This document shows, piece by piece, positions 25,972-34,763 of a stretch of 64,000 nucleotides of DNA. Within the stretch, counting starts at the first letter, position 1; the number at the start of each line of letters is the position of its first letter. The position numbers were made by a program, and so were the translations under genes. Under the pieces are notes generated by a model. It had not been told where the DNA came from. It made no database searches and worked only from the letters and a program-made list of their open reading frames with translations. This DNA is from Mucilaginibacter lappiensis (GTDB lineage Bacteria; Bacteroidota; Bacteroidia; Sphingobacteriales; Sphingobacteriaceae): positions 1 to 64,000 of the forward strand of contig NZ_FTMG01000002.1 in NCBI RefSeq assembly GCF_900155965.1. The letters are read 5' to 3'.

Positions 25972-26955
25972 ATGAGTATTCTTGTAACCGGAAGCGCCGG
26001 TCACCTCGGTGAAGCCATTTTGCGAAGCCTGAAAGCACAAGGCAGGCAAGCGCAGGGTGTGGATATCAAAGCATCAGCGTTTACAGATCATATAGGGTCC
26101 ATAACCAACAGGGAATTTGTCCGCAATTGCCTCAAAGATGTACAGGCCGTAATTCATACCGCAACGCTGCACAAACCCCACATCGCAACCCACACCAACC
26201 AGGATTTTATCGACACCAATGTTTCGGGTACACTGGTACTGCTCGAAGAGGCCGTAGCTACCGGTATAACTACTTTTGTTTATACCAGTACCACCAGTAC
26301 GTTTGGTGCGGCGATGAATTCCGCTCCCGGTGAGCCTGCGACCTGGATTACCGAGGAAGTAACGCCCATCCCCAAAAACATTTATGGTGTAACCAAAATA
26401 GCAGCCGAGAATCTGTGTGAAATGTTTGCCCGCAAGCATGGTCTTGGGGTAGTGATTTTGCGAACATCACGGTTTTTTCCCGAAGCGGATGACGATGCTA
26501 CGGTAAGAGGAAAATACAGCGCCCCCAACGTACAGGCCAACGAACTGCTGTACCGCCGGGTGGAAATGGAAGACGTGGTTGACGCACATATCCTGGCTAT
26601 TGAAAAAGCCCCGACTATTGCATTTGGCCGTTATATCATTTCGGCCACAACACCATTTACGCAGGGAGATCGGGCCATGCTCCATACCGATGCCCCGGAA
26701 GTAGTAAAACGGCTTTTCCCTGATTACAAGCAGCTTTTTGCCAGCCAGGAATGGACCATGTTCCCGCATATCGATCGCGTTTATGTGAATAGCCTGGCCC
26801 GCACCGAACTGGGCTGGCAGCCTAAATATGATTTTGCCTATGTACTGAAATGCCTTGGCGAGGGCACCGATTTCAGAAGTCCGTTATCCCGTGAAGTTGG
26901 CAGCAAAGGATACCATGATACTGTTTTTGAGCAGGGCCCTTACCCGGCTGAATAG
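25972..26955 (+). CDS. NAD-dependent epimerase/dehydratase (extended SDR)
   Basis: A 327-residue extended short-chain dehydrogenase. The nucleotide-binding glycine motif is TGSAGHLG (6-13) and the catalytic pair is Y138 and K142 in YGVTK. Members act on nucleotide sugars or related carbonyl compounds; the substrate cannot be fixed. It is followed by a 705-base gene-free region, and is expressed from its own promoter. Confidence 0.85.
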   Translation: MSILVTGSAGHLGEAILRSLKAQGRQAQGVDIKASAFTDHIGSITNREFVRNCLKDVQAVIHTATLHKPHIATHTNQDFIDTNVSGTLVLLEEAVATGITTFVYTSTTSTFGAAMNSAPGEPATWITEEVTPIPKNIYGVTKIAAENLCEMFARKHGLGVVILRTSRFFPEADDDATVRGKYSAPNVQANELLYRRVEMEDVVDAHILAIEKAPTIAFGRYIISATTPFTQGDRAMLHTDAPEVVKRLFPDYKQLFASQEWTMFPHIDRVYVNSLARTELGWQPKYDFAYVLKCLGEGTDFRSPLSREVGSKGYHDTVFEQGPYPAE

Positions 26956-27015
26956 CCTTCTATTAGTAGATGGGGTTAAGTATAATTCCTAAACAGGTGG
27001 TCCATTTGGTTAAAA

Positions 27016-27127
27016 AGTGGGTTTACATGGTTTACACTTTTCATGGTTAACGCTTATATAACTAATTAATAATCAATTATTTAAATGTAGTTTTTCGTTA
27101 TATAGTGTGTTTATATGTAAACCCACT
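27016..27127. repeat. Inverted repeat flanking an AT-rich 86-base core
   Basis: AGTGGGTTTACAT (27016-27028) and ATGTAAACCCACT (27115-27127) are perfect complements. The core is AT-rich and non-coding. Confidence 0.65.
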
Positions 27128-27177
27128 CAAAGTCTCTTGAAAGGCCTTCCTAGTTTACCTCGGACCCAGCTATATCC

Positions 27178-27494
27178 CTCAGGGTCCTCTGCGAGTTTAA
27201 GTTAACCCATAAAATCTAAATATGAACTAAAGAGTCCCCGGAAGGCAAGTTCAGGATCAGGAGACTCCGCAGGAGTCCGGTATTTCTTTAGATTTTATCT
27301 ATAAACAGGTGGCCTCTCTGAGGCCGAATGGTACTCCAGGTATACTGATTATAGTATAAAGCATTGCCGGCCCCAGCGGTGCCACCTGTTTATAGCTCTA
27401 AAAAAGCACCTTCTTTGGCTCCGTAGGTGCCTCCCGTTGAAATTTCAAGTTGATCAATTTTGTGGGTTAACTTAAATCTGCGAGAGACCCTGAG
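27178..27494. ncRNA. Candidate structured RNA or nested MITE with multi-way junction
   Basis: An outer stem (27178-27209 with 27463-27494; 9-bp and 14-bp perfect blocks around a mismatched centre) encloses arms placed almost end to end: A 27210-27220/27287-27297 (11 bp), B 27299-27313/27381-27395 (15 bp), C 27406-27411/27425-27430 (6 bp), plus the palindrome TTGAAATTTCAA at 27438-27449. Arm A contains a GACTCC/GGAGTC hairpin with a 3-base loop, and arm B contains TATACT/AGTATA. The stems do not overlap in the main fold, as expected for a folded RNA. Orientation and family are unknown. Confidence 0.45.
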
Positions 27495-27514
27495 TGGACT
27501 GTAATATTAAAAAA

Positions 27515-27597
27515 GGGCTGTCACCCTAAGCTCTGTCGAAGGGTAGAGCGCAGGGGGACTGCCCACCGTGCTTCGACGGAGCTCAGCATGATACCAC
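27515..27597. repeat. Short interspersed inverted repeat
   Basis: AGCTCTGTCGAAG (27529-27541) faces CTTCGACGGAGCT (27571-27583), with one mismatch. GTCACCCTAAGCTC and GAGCTCAGCATGA at the ends are typical of Bacteroidota spacer elements. Confidence 0.65.
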
Positions 27598-27660
27598 CTC
27601 ACCTTATTAATGGTTAATTACTCTTAGTAGGGCTTTACCTATCTTATTTTGTTCTTTTCC

Positions 27661-28545
27661 TTACCATGAACTTGTCTTTGTCTGGATAAATTCCCTCTGA
27701 TAGTTCAGCGGGCTTTTACCGGTTATCTGTTTAAAATATTTATGGAAATTGGTAAAGTTGTTAAAGCCACTTTCATAGCAAAGCTGTTTTAAGGGCAACT
27801 TATTTTCGATAAGTAGCTTACAGGCATGGCCTACCCTGATCTCCAGTAAAAATTTGGAGTATGTTTTACGCGTGCGCGATTTAAAATAACGGCAAAAGGA
27901 GTTTGGACTGATACCCGCCAGATCGGCAAGTTCATCCATGTGGATCTTGTTTTTGAAATTGGCCAGCGAGTACTCATAGATCACGTTGATACAATCGTTT
28001 CTGGATTTCTCCATGTTTGGACTAAAACCAATGGACGACAGGATATCGGCATGATCATACCCGGCAATAATATTTAATGCTTCCATCAACAGGATGATCC
28101 GTTTGGAGCCTTCGGCGCTAAGCAGATCTTCCATGATCCCGGCAATAGCCTTTTTTGCCCTGCCTGTAATTTGTATACCCCGCCTCGCTTTTTCCAATAC
28201 CATTTTGATCATCTTATTTTCGGGTAATTGCAAAAACCCATTTCCCCAAAAGTTTTCGCAAAAATGTGCCACCCTGATGTCAACCGGAGCCGTATCCTCT
28301 TTTGAAAAATAAACATCATCAAAGCGCCAGTAATGAGGCAGGTACGCCCCTATCATCACCATATCCCCGGCGTTGAACTGCCTGATATTATCGCCGACGA
28401 ACTGGGTTCCGCTCCCTTTTTTAAAATGGATCAGTTCAATTTCCGGGTGGTAATGCCACCTGTTGTTAATACACGGAATGAGGTCTTGTCGTACACTAAA
28501 AGACTGAGCAGGACCTGCTGACACTTTGAGTAATTGTGGCTTCAT
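27661..28545 (-). CDS. AraC-family regulator with cupin sensor, end of PUL
   Basis: A 294-residue protein with a cupin N-terminus (NRWHYHPEIELIHFKKGSG; GDMVMIGAYLPHYW) and a C-terminal double helix-turn-helix (MDELADLAGISPNSFCRYFK; CYESGFNNFTNFHKYFKQITGK). It is the last gene of the polysaccharide locus, 33 bases after the jelly-roll lyase gene on the same strand. It therefore probably senses a breakdown product and tunes the locus alongside the ECF sigma/FecR pair. It is clearly paralogous in layout to the regulator at 4951-5841. Confidence 0.88.
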   Translation of the reverse strand: MKPQLLKVSAGPAQSFSVRQDLIPCINNRWHYHPEIELIHFKKGSGTQFVGDNIRQFNAGDMVMIGAYLPHYWRFDDVYFSKEDTAPVDIRVAHFCENFWGNGFLQLPENKMIKMVLEKARRGIQITGRAKKAIAGIMEDLLSAEGSKRIILLMEALNIIAGYDHADILSSIGFSPNMEKSRNDCINVIYEYSLANFKNKIHMDELADLAGISPNSFCRYFKSRTRKTYSKFLLEIRVGHACKLLIENKLPLKQLCYESGFNNFTNFHKYFKQITGKSPLNYQREFIQTKTSSW

Positions 28546-28578
28546 TCAATTGGTTTTTAACTGGTTATTAAAACAAAA

Positions 28579-29379
28579 CTATTGCTCCCGGATAGAGATA
28601 TCGGCAAAATCAACATCTTCATCCCTGATGTATTCTGCGCTTTTCAGGCTACGGTATATGCCCCATTTCGGACGGCAAAATGATGTACCCTTTCGCCACA
28701 GATCGATATCCTTATTGGTATAATTCAATAATACTTTGCCATCGGCCACCCGCTTAATGGTGACCGTGTAGGTACCATGAGTATCATAATGCAGTGTTTC
28801 GGTTGCCTCAACCCAGGCTCCTTTAAAATCGGCCAGGCTTACTTTGGTTAAAACACCCTGAGAGGTTTCTTTTGCCGATCCGGTATGGATAACTTCAAAT
28901 TGATCGGGCTTGCCAAACCGGGGCGTAAAGGTGATGACTGGTGCCCCGGCATCACCATCGCCAGCTTTAATCTGGTGGATATGCGTAAATGTAGGTTGAG
29001 CTTTAAAACCGCTGTCTATTTTAAATTTCCATTTGTATTCAACCGTTTCGCCCAGTTCTCCCTTCAGATTAGCGGCAGAGGGGCCATAAGTTTTGATCTC
29101 TACCCGCTCCCGGTCGAAGTTTTTACAGCGATCATTATCTTCTTTCACATGGCTGTGAAAAACAAACACATATTCGTTCAGCTGTTTATCAAAAGCTTCG
29201 GTAATATGTTTAACCGGATGGGCGCAATCCGGAACTTCGCAGGCATCGCCGCCCAGCACGCGCGATATCTGCTTATAGGCATCGCTGCTCCCATCGGCTT
29301 TTAGCATCTCCTGGGCCTTTAGCGTGCTGCCCGTAAGCAGCACGCCGGCTATTAAAAATATACGCCTGATAAATTTCAT
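28579..29379 (-). CDS. Secreted jelly-roll polysaccharide lyase
   Basis: A 266-residue exported protein (signal peptide ending TLKAQ) with a beta-jelly-roll lyase pattern. An RERVEIKTYG strand resembles the RxE core of PL7/PL13/PL20-type lyases, THIHQIKAG resembles the central QxH strand, and RPKWGIYRS matches the late K.GIYR strand of heparin-lyase-I-like proteins. It would cleave uronate-containing glycans by beta-elimination. Closest type appears to be the heparin lyase I-like family (PF14099), but PL7 or PL20 cannot be excluded. Three bases separate it from the fucosidase gene, so the two are co-transcribed. Confidence 0.65.
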   Translation of the reverse strand: MKFIRRIFLIAGVLLTGSTLKAQEMLKADGSSDAYKQISRVLGGDACEVPDCAHPVKHITEAFDKQLNEYVFVFHSHVKEDNDRCKNFDRERVEIKTYGPSAANLKGELGETVEYKWKFKIDSGFKAQPTFTHIHQIKAGDGDAGAPVITFTPRFGKPDQFEVIHTGSAKETSQGVLTKVSLADFKGAWVEATETLHYDTHGTYTVTIKRVADGKVLLNYTNKDIDLWRKGTSFCRPKWGIYRSLKSAEYIRDEDVDFADISIREQ

Positions 29380-29382
29380 GGC

Positions 29383-30810
29383 TTAATCAAGTGCTCCGGT
29401 TTTCATTTTCCCGGCAGGGTTTGTTGTTTCGGATGCCACCACACCCTTCACTTCTAGTTTAATTACCGTGGCTATATTATCTGTAGCGCTGGCAGGTACA
29501 TTTACGGTTACGCCATCGTTGGAAGTTTCGGTCTTTAAGGCGGCTCCGCTCGCCAGCATCTTGGCGTTAATTATTTCATTTTTTAATCCGGGAACAACCA
29601 GCTTGCCATCTGATGGCCAGTTAAATACAGACAAATACAGTATGGTATTTTTACCATTGGGTTTAAGTGTGCAACGGCCCCAGCTTAGCGCAGGTAGCGG
29701 ACTTGCTTTGGTAGCGTATATGGCTTCGCTGTTTACTTTCATCCACTCACCCATTTTTTTTAAAGAGGCTATACTTTCCTGCGGAAATTCGCCTTCGGCA
29801 TTCGGACCAACATTTAACAGGTAGTTGCCCCCTTTGGAAGCGATATCAATGAGGTTATGGATCAGTGTTTCGGGCGATTTCCATTTATGATCATAACTTT
29901 TGTAGCCCCAGGTACCGTTCATGGTCATACAGGTTTCCCAGTCTTTGCCATCAAGCTCGCTCTGGTTCGGGATCTTTTGCTCGGGGGTTTTATAATCACC
30001 AGCAAAGTTGGGTCGTTTCAAACGATCATTAGTGATGATGTTGGGCTGCAGCTTGAGCAGGTCATTCAGCTTTTGAGCAAACTCATCGGTCATATTGGTT
30101 GGCGTATCCCACCAGATCACCGCTACATCACCATAGTTGGTTAACAGTTCTTTTACCTGCGGCACGGCTACCCTGTCGATATATTCGGCCATGGTTGATG
30201 TGGTTTGAGCCGGGTCCCAATGACCGGTGTGGTCTTTGGTATAAGCATCTATTTTGGCCGAATCTGGATTTGGCCAGCCTTCGGCGCTTACTTTGCGGGC
30301 GGCCGCGCCACCGGGGTTATTCCAATCCTGCGCCTGCGAATAATAAAAACCCAGCTTAATGCCATACTTTTTGCAGGCAGCCGCCAAAGGTTTTAAAACA
30401 TCCTTGCCATAAGGTGTGGCATCGGCAATGTTCCATTTACTGGCATTTGATTTAAACATGGCAAAGCCATCGTGATGTTTTGCTGTGATCACAATGTATT
30501 TCATACCGGCTTCTTTGGCCAGTTTTACCCAGGCATCAGCATCATATTTTACAGGATTGAATTTTTTGGCAAAAGCCTGGTATTCGGCGACAGGTATCTT
30601 GGCCCTATTCATGATCCATTCGCCGCCATGCCCTATCTCATAGCCTTTGTACATGCCACCTAATCCGGCATAATCGCCCCAGTGAATGAACATACCGAAA
30701 CGGGCCTCGCGCCACCATTTCATGCGCTCATCGCGCGACAGCTCTTTTTGAGCAAAAACACTATGTATAAAAAATACGGACAGCAAACATGCTATAAAAA
30801 GTTTCTTCAT
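29383..30810 (-). CDS. GH29 alpha-L-fucosidase
   Basis: A 475-residue exported glycosidase (signal peptide to about residue 20). The GH29 barrel signatures are FGMFIHWG (38-45), YIVITAKHHDGFAMF (105-119) and the nucleophile strand VAVIWWDTP, with D235 as the nucleophile by alignment. A small beta-sandwich domain forms the C-terminus. It would remove terminal alpha-L-fucose in the periplasm. It sits between lyase genes of the same operon, implying fucose branches on the target polymer. Some GH29 relatives have other specificities. Confidence 0.88.
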   Translation of the reverse strand: MKKLFIACLLSVFFIHSVFAQKELSRDERMKWWREARFGMFIHWGDYAGLGGMYKGYEIGHGGEWIMNRAKIPVAEYQAFAKKFNPVKYDADAWVKLAKEAGMKYIVITAKHHDGFAMFKSNASKWNIADATPYGKDVLKPLAAACKKYGIKLGFYYSQAQDWNNPGGAAARKVSAEGWPNPDSAKIDAYTKDHTGHWDPAQTTSTMAEYIDRVAVPQVKELLTNYGDVAVIWWDTPTNMTDEFAQKLNDLLKLQPNIITNDRLKRPNFAGDYKTPEQKIPNQSELDGKDWETCMTMNGTWGYKSYDHKWKSPETLIHNLIDIASKGGNYLLNVGPNAEGEFPQESIASLKKMGEWMKVNSEAIYATKASPLPALSWGRCTLKPNGKNTILYLSVFNWPSDGKLVVPGLKNEIINAKMLASGAALKTETSNDGVTVNVPASATDNIATVIKLEVKGVVASETTNPAGKMKTGALD

Positions 30811-31027
30811 CAGGTTTTTATTTCGGCAGGTATTACACCTGCCCTGGTTTATAATATTACTATTGAATTAAATAAACAAAGCCGGTTAAGTAGCCAACAT
30901 GGTTTACGGTTATGCTTAATTGGTTATGAGCATACATTTGGTATAGCTTTTACTATTACTATACAATGCGCGTGGTGTTTGGTACCACATTTGGCTGCAA
31001 TAATCTACGCAAACGTTTTCGTTCGGG

Positions 31028-33076
31028 TTATATCTTATTGTCCGGGCTTCTCCCCCTTTCCATATACATACCGAAATTATTGATGGCCACATAATCGTTG
31101 GCTTTCAGTACGGTTAGGCGAACCTTCCAGGCGATGGTTGACGAGAATTTTACCACCAGGTTTTTCCCTATAGTTGTCCCCTGCGTCAGCAGTTTCCAAT
31201 CGCTGTTCAACTGGGCCTCTACTTTATAAGCTGTTATATGTTGCCCTTGCTCGTTGATCTGCAGGGTGTTTATTTCCACAGGGCCTTCCATATCAACCTC
31301 GAGCGTTGCTTTGGTTATGCCATCATTCGTGCACCAGTAAGTATTGGGATTACCATCAATCGCTTTTTCACCACCAAACTCTCGGGTGCTGCCTTTCACA
31401 TCACTGGTATTTACCGGTCGATCAATAGCTTCGTTAAATCCAAGTTTATCTGTTTGCGTTTTAAGCTGCAATGTGCTTACCTGCTTATTCGGGAACATAT
31501 CTACAGTATTGGCTCTGTACCCTATATTTTTAAGGCCCTTGATACCTACTCTCTCTGCCAGTTGGGCCAGGTAAAGACTTTGTATCTCCACCGGCGAACC
31601 GTGCGAATCAAAATTACCATCGGGCAAAACAGGGGCACTGTCAAACAAGCGGGCGGTTTGTTCGCGCTTGCCGATACAACCAATGGCCCAGTTTGCCGCG
31701 CCCGGCGGGTTTTGAATAATGTATGTTTTGGCTATGCAATTCCAGGCTACGGCCCAACCCATTGTCCACCCATGACCCGAGCCGGCGATGCCCCGGTTCA
31801 TAAAATCTATACCGCCATCGGGTACGGTACAATTATCTACCAAAAGCCCGGTCGCCCAGCGCTGGTGGGGTTGAACCCGGCTCCGTGTACCCCTAAAGGT
31901 GCAATTGAGTAAAACATTCGGTCCGGCAATTAAGGAGGAGGTCCACACAAAATACATATTGCCCCCAGTGATCTCGCAGCGGTCTATCAGGTTTTGGCCG
32001 CCTTCTAAACTAAAATCTGTTGGTTTTGATGCGCCGAGATTGGCGTAAGTATGTTTCACGATCACTTTTTCCATAGTGATGCGGTTACCGGCAAGTACCG
32101 TGGTATTCATGGTTTCTTCGCAATACACTTCTTTAACCCAGCAGTCGTCACCCCCAACCCGTATACCGGCATGGGGGGCATGCCCGTAGTCAATTTCAAG
32201 CGGTGGGCATTGGATATGGATATTTTCGACGCCCACCTGCGTAACCCGCGGTACCGGTTTTGCTTTTACGATGATGGTACCCGGAACATTTAAAAACCGG
32301 GCATCGTAGGAGTCGGCCAGGGGAATATCAACCGTTATTTTATTACCGGAGATGGAAACGATCCTCCTTTTGGTAATACCCCGTGCACCTGCTTTGAGCC
32401 AGGTTTCTTTTTTACCATCGCGCCACATATTGTCCATCCCCATAAAATGAACCCAGCTTTCGGTTACCTGCCGGTTAATAGCTATGGTATCGCCAATGGC
32501 AAATCCCGATGCATTACTTACGGTAAAAGAGGTGCTGCCCGATGGTACATAGGTATCTGTAATAATTGTTTTGGCAGCATTGGCGGCTGTACTATCAGAT
32601 CTTTCTGTCTTACCCAAGGGAACATTGGTGTTGCCGCGACCGATCACGATGGCCGTATGGTGCTCTCCAACCATTTTGATGGTGGTACCATTTGCCCCAG
32701 CGCCACGCAATACCACTCCATTTGTTGATAAGAGTAAAGAGCCGGAGCAGGTAAAGGTTCCCTGGGCCAACTCCACTGCACCACGGAAACCGTTCTGAAG
32801 GGGCATGGCCGATACCTCGTCTATAGCGTTTTGTATGATCTGCGTATCATCATTGCCCGATGGTTTTACGACACGCTTTACCGGAACATTGGGCAATACG
32901 ACTCCACCGCCCATATAGCCAGCGGACGAGAAATCCATGATCCTGTCGCCGGTGGGTGTGGTTTTATAAATCAGCTTACCGTCCTTACCCCGGTATACCC
33001 ACTGGCTTTTACTTTTTTGTGCGAATGCGTTGACTGTTATCAACCAGCATAATATAAATAAGCTAATGTGTTTCAT
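31028..33076 (-). CDS. Pectate-lyase-like right-handed beta-helix protein with F5/8C-type tail
   Basis: A 682-residue exported protein. After the signal peptide a short leader (QWVYRGKDGKLIYK) precedes a Pectate_lyase_3-type parallel beta-helix (about 70-500) with repeated turns such as RGAGANGTTIKMVG. Residues about 555-675 resemble a discoidin/F5-8C carbohydrate-binding domain (GGEKAIDGNPNTYWCT). It is probably a glycan-cleaving enzyme of the locus, either lyase or hydrolase; the catalytic residues cannot be assigned. It follows the PL6 gene after 14 bases. Confidence 0.7.
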   Translation of the reverse strand: MKHISLFILCWLITVNAFAQKSKSQWVYRGKDGKLIYKTTPTGDRIMDFSSAGYMGGGVVLPNVPVKRVVKPSGNDDTQIIQNAIDEVSAMPLQNGFRGAVELAQGTFTCSGSLLLSTNGVVLRGAGANGTTIKMVGEHHTAIVIGRGNTNVPLGKTERSDSTAANAAKTIITDTYVPSGSTSFTVSNASGFAIGDTIAINRQVTESWVHFMGMDNMWRDGKKETWLKAGARGITKRRIVSISGNKITVDIPLADSYDARFLNVPGTIIVKAKPVPRVTQVGVENIHIQCPPLEIDYGHAPHAGIRVGGDDCWVKEVYCEETMNTTVLAGNRITMEKVIVKHTYANLGASKPTDFSLEGGQNLIDRCEITGGNMYFVWTSSLIAGPNVLLNCTFRGTRSRVQPHQRWATGLLVDNCTVPDGGIDFMNRGIAGSGHGWTMGWAVAWNCIAKTYIIQNPPGAANWAIGCIGKREQTARLFDSAPVLPDGNFDSHGSPVEIQSLYLAQLAERVGIKGLKNIGYRANTVDMFPNKQVSTLQLKTQTDKLGFNEAIDRPVNTSDVKGSTREFGGEKAIDGNPNTYWCTNDGITKATLEVDMEGPVEINTLQINEQGQHITAYKVEAQLNSDWKLLTQGTTIGKNLVVKFSSTIAWKVRLTVLKANDYVAINNFGMYMERGRSPDNKI

Positions 33077-33090
33077 TTGATATATCTCCT

Positions 33091-34512
33091 TTAATTTTTA
33101 GCCTGATAACCCACCTCGGCAGCGCTAAGCGCATGTGCTTTTATCGGAGCATTACTTTGTTCGTCGGCACCAATGTCAAACGGCGCGGTTCGTGGCTGAC
33201 CGTCCATATCTGTACCTAAAGCAGGATAAGCGGTCGTTCCATGGTCAATAGCCGGACTGCCTGCTTGTAAATGATAAGTTCCAGAGGTATTTCTTGCCAG
33301 TTTAGGGTCAACAGTAATATAACCCTCCGCGGGCATATTACCCGCATCCTTTACCTGGAATACGATATTGCCTGTCCACTGCGGATTAGTATACGGGCCG
33401 GAGATAGTAGCCGCCGGCCCGCCACCCTGGATGAGATTATCGGCTACAGTGATGTAAGTAGCTCCCAGCCCATTTTTGCGCGCGGTTTGGATAATATTTT
33501 CTTTGTTGTTAACCAATGTGTTAAAGGCGATCAGTACCCGGTCTGGCCGGTCGTGCGCGGTAAGCTGGGCGCCGTCGGCAACCTCTCCGTCACCATTCCC
33601 AACCATAATGGCTGAGCTGCAGTTTTCAAAATAATTGCTGTAGATGAGATGATCGTCGCCAAAGATCCTCAGGCCCGGCGTATTGAAAAAGTAATTGCCA
33701 TATACCAAACTTTTGTTGCCATGGCGCAAGGTAAACTGCGCCGGGCAATCCCGGATGGTATTATACCGGAGTATTACCGCCGATGCTTTAACCGAGATCA
33801 ATTCATTTTCCCCTTCACAGCGTTCAAAAAGATTGTATTCCACCACACTGTTGCTTGATGATAAGCTGAACCCACTTAAACCGAACTGCAACGCTTCGGC
33901 ACCGTTTTTACCGCCCTGGCTGGCAAAATTGTTAAAATAGTTATGGTGGATGTACAACCTTTCGGCAATCTGTTTTCCTTCACCACGGATGGCTATAAAC
34001 CGGCCCATGGCATTTTTATTCTGAAAGGTGTTATGATCCACTTCCTGGTCGCTGCCGGCGATGGTGAGGTCTTCCCCATCACCCTGGTTTTCAAATATGT
34101 TTTGAGTAAAGCGACAGTGGGTAGTGCCTACCCCCATTTTGGCTTTGGATGCCGCATGGGTGAACTTAAAGCCCCGGATGATCACATATGCCGCCGGGCT
34201 CTGTAAACTAAAACCGCCCTTGCCCGTAATTTCCGCGGCACCTGTATGCTGAGCGGCAATAGTAATCGGTTTTTCGCGGGTTCCTTTTCCACGAACAACT
34301 ACATCTTCGGTGGTAGTATAAACGCCATCGGCCAGCAGGACCATGCTACCAGGCTTTGCCTTATCAATAGCCTTCTGCAGATCGGCAACTGACGATACTG
34401 TAATCGTTTGCGCCAACAATGTTTTTGAAGCCAGCAATAATAAAACAACAAAAGCAACAGCCATCCGGGATATTTTGCTTTTTAAATAGATGTAGGGATA
34501 TTTTTTGTGCAT
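33091..34512 (-). CDS. PL6-family polysaccharide lyase (chondroitinase B/alginate lyase type)
   Basis: A 473-residue exported parallel beta-helix lyase. The chondroitinase-B-type active site is readable: E235 and E237 (CEGENELISVK), K242, and R263 in TLRHGNK. Their spacing (7, 5 and 21 residues around the lysine) equals that of E243, E245, K250 and R271 in Pedobacter heparinus chondroitinase B as I remember it. This supports a calcium-dependent lyase with Lys base and Arg acid. PL6 members act on alginate or dermatan sulfate; which applies here is open. First enzyme gene after the FAS1 lipoprotein in the PUL. Confidence 0.88.
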   Translation of the reverse strand: MHKKYPYIYLKSKISRMAVAFVVLLLLASKTLLAQTITVSSVADLQKAIDKAKPGSMVLLADGVYTTTEDVVVRGKGTREKPITIAAQHTGAAEITGKGGFSLQSPAAYVIIRGFKFTHAASKAKMGVGTTHCRFTQNIFENQGDGEDLTIAGSDQEVDHNTFQNKNAMGRFIAIRGEGKQIAERLYIHHNYFNNFASQGGKNGAEALQFGLSGFSLSSSNSVVEYNLFERCEGENELISVKASAVILRYNTIRDCPAQFTLRHGNKSLVYGNYFFNTPGLRIFGDDHLIYSNYFENCSSAIMVGNGDGEVADGAQLTAHDRPDRVLIAFNTLVNNKENIIQTARKNGLGATYITVADNLIQGGGPAATISGPYTNPQWTGNIVFQVKDAGNMPAEGYITVDPKLARNTSGTYHLQAGSPAIDHGTTAYPALGTDMDGQPRTAPFDIGADEQSNAPIKAHALSAAEVGYQAKN

Positions 34513-34763
34513 TGCGATATGTGTTTTACTGGGACAAAAAGTACAATATGACTAACATCGGTTTATTTTTTAACGGATTACTTGTGCAAACAAGCTAATT
34601 TATACACTCCATTGGCTTTAACATTATTGTTACAAAACCAGCCAGTTACGGTGGGATACGGATTTATCATATCTGTTTCCCCTTGTTTTTAATTTCAGTG
34701 TGTTTAAAGAACCGGCCGCAACAGGGAGCCCCATCGCGACCGGCGAACCAATTAAACCAAGTA

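Larger units (their letters stand above)
26956..27660. other. 705-base gene-free region with nested inverted repeats
   Basis: No plausible reading frame. It contains a perfect 13-bp inverted repeat at 27016-27028 and 27115-27127, a multi-arm structure at 27178-27494, and a GTCACCCTAAGCTC-type interspersed repeat at 27515-27597. A decamer AAACAGGTGG at 26991-27000 recurs inside the structure at 27303-27312. Each is described separately. Confidence 0.7.

Noticed and set aside
27178..27494. Group II intron or TPP riboswitch (CTGAG and GAGACCC words)
   Set aside because: No domain V-like hairpin, no reverse transcriptase, and the TPP core elements are missing or in the wrong order.
31009..31022. 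LacI-type operator (CGCAAACGTTTTCG) upstream of the fucosidase gene
   Set aside because: Only the central AAACGTTT is symmetric and no LacI-family gene is in the window; too weak to list.
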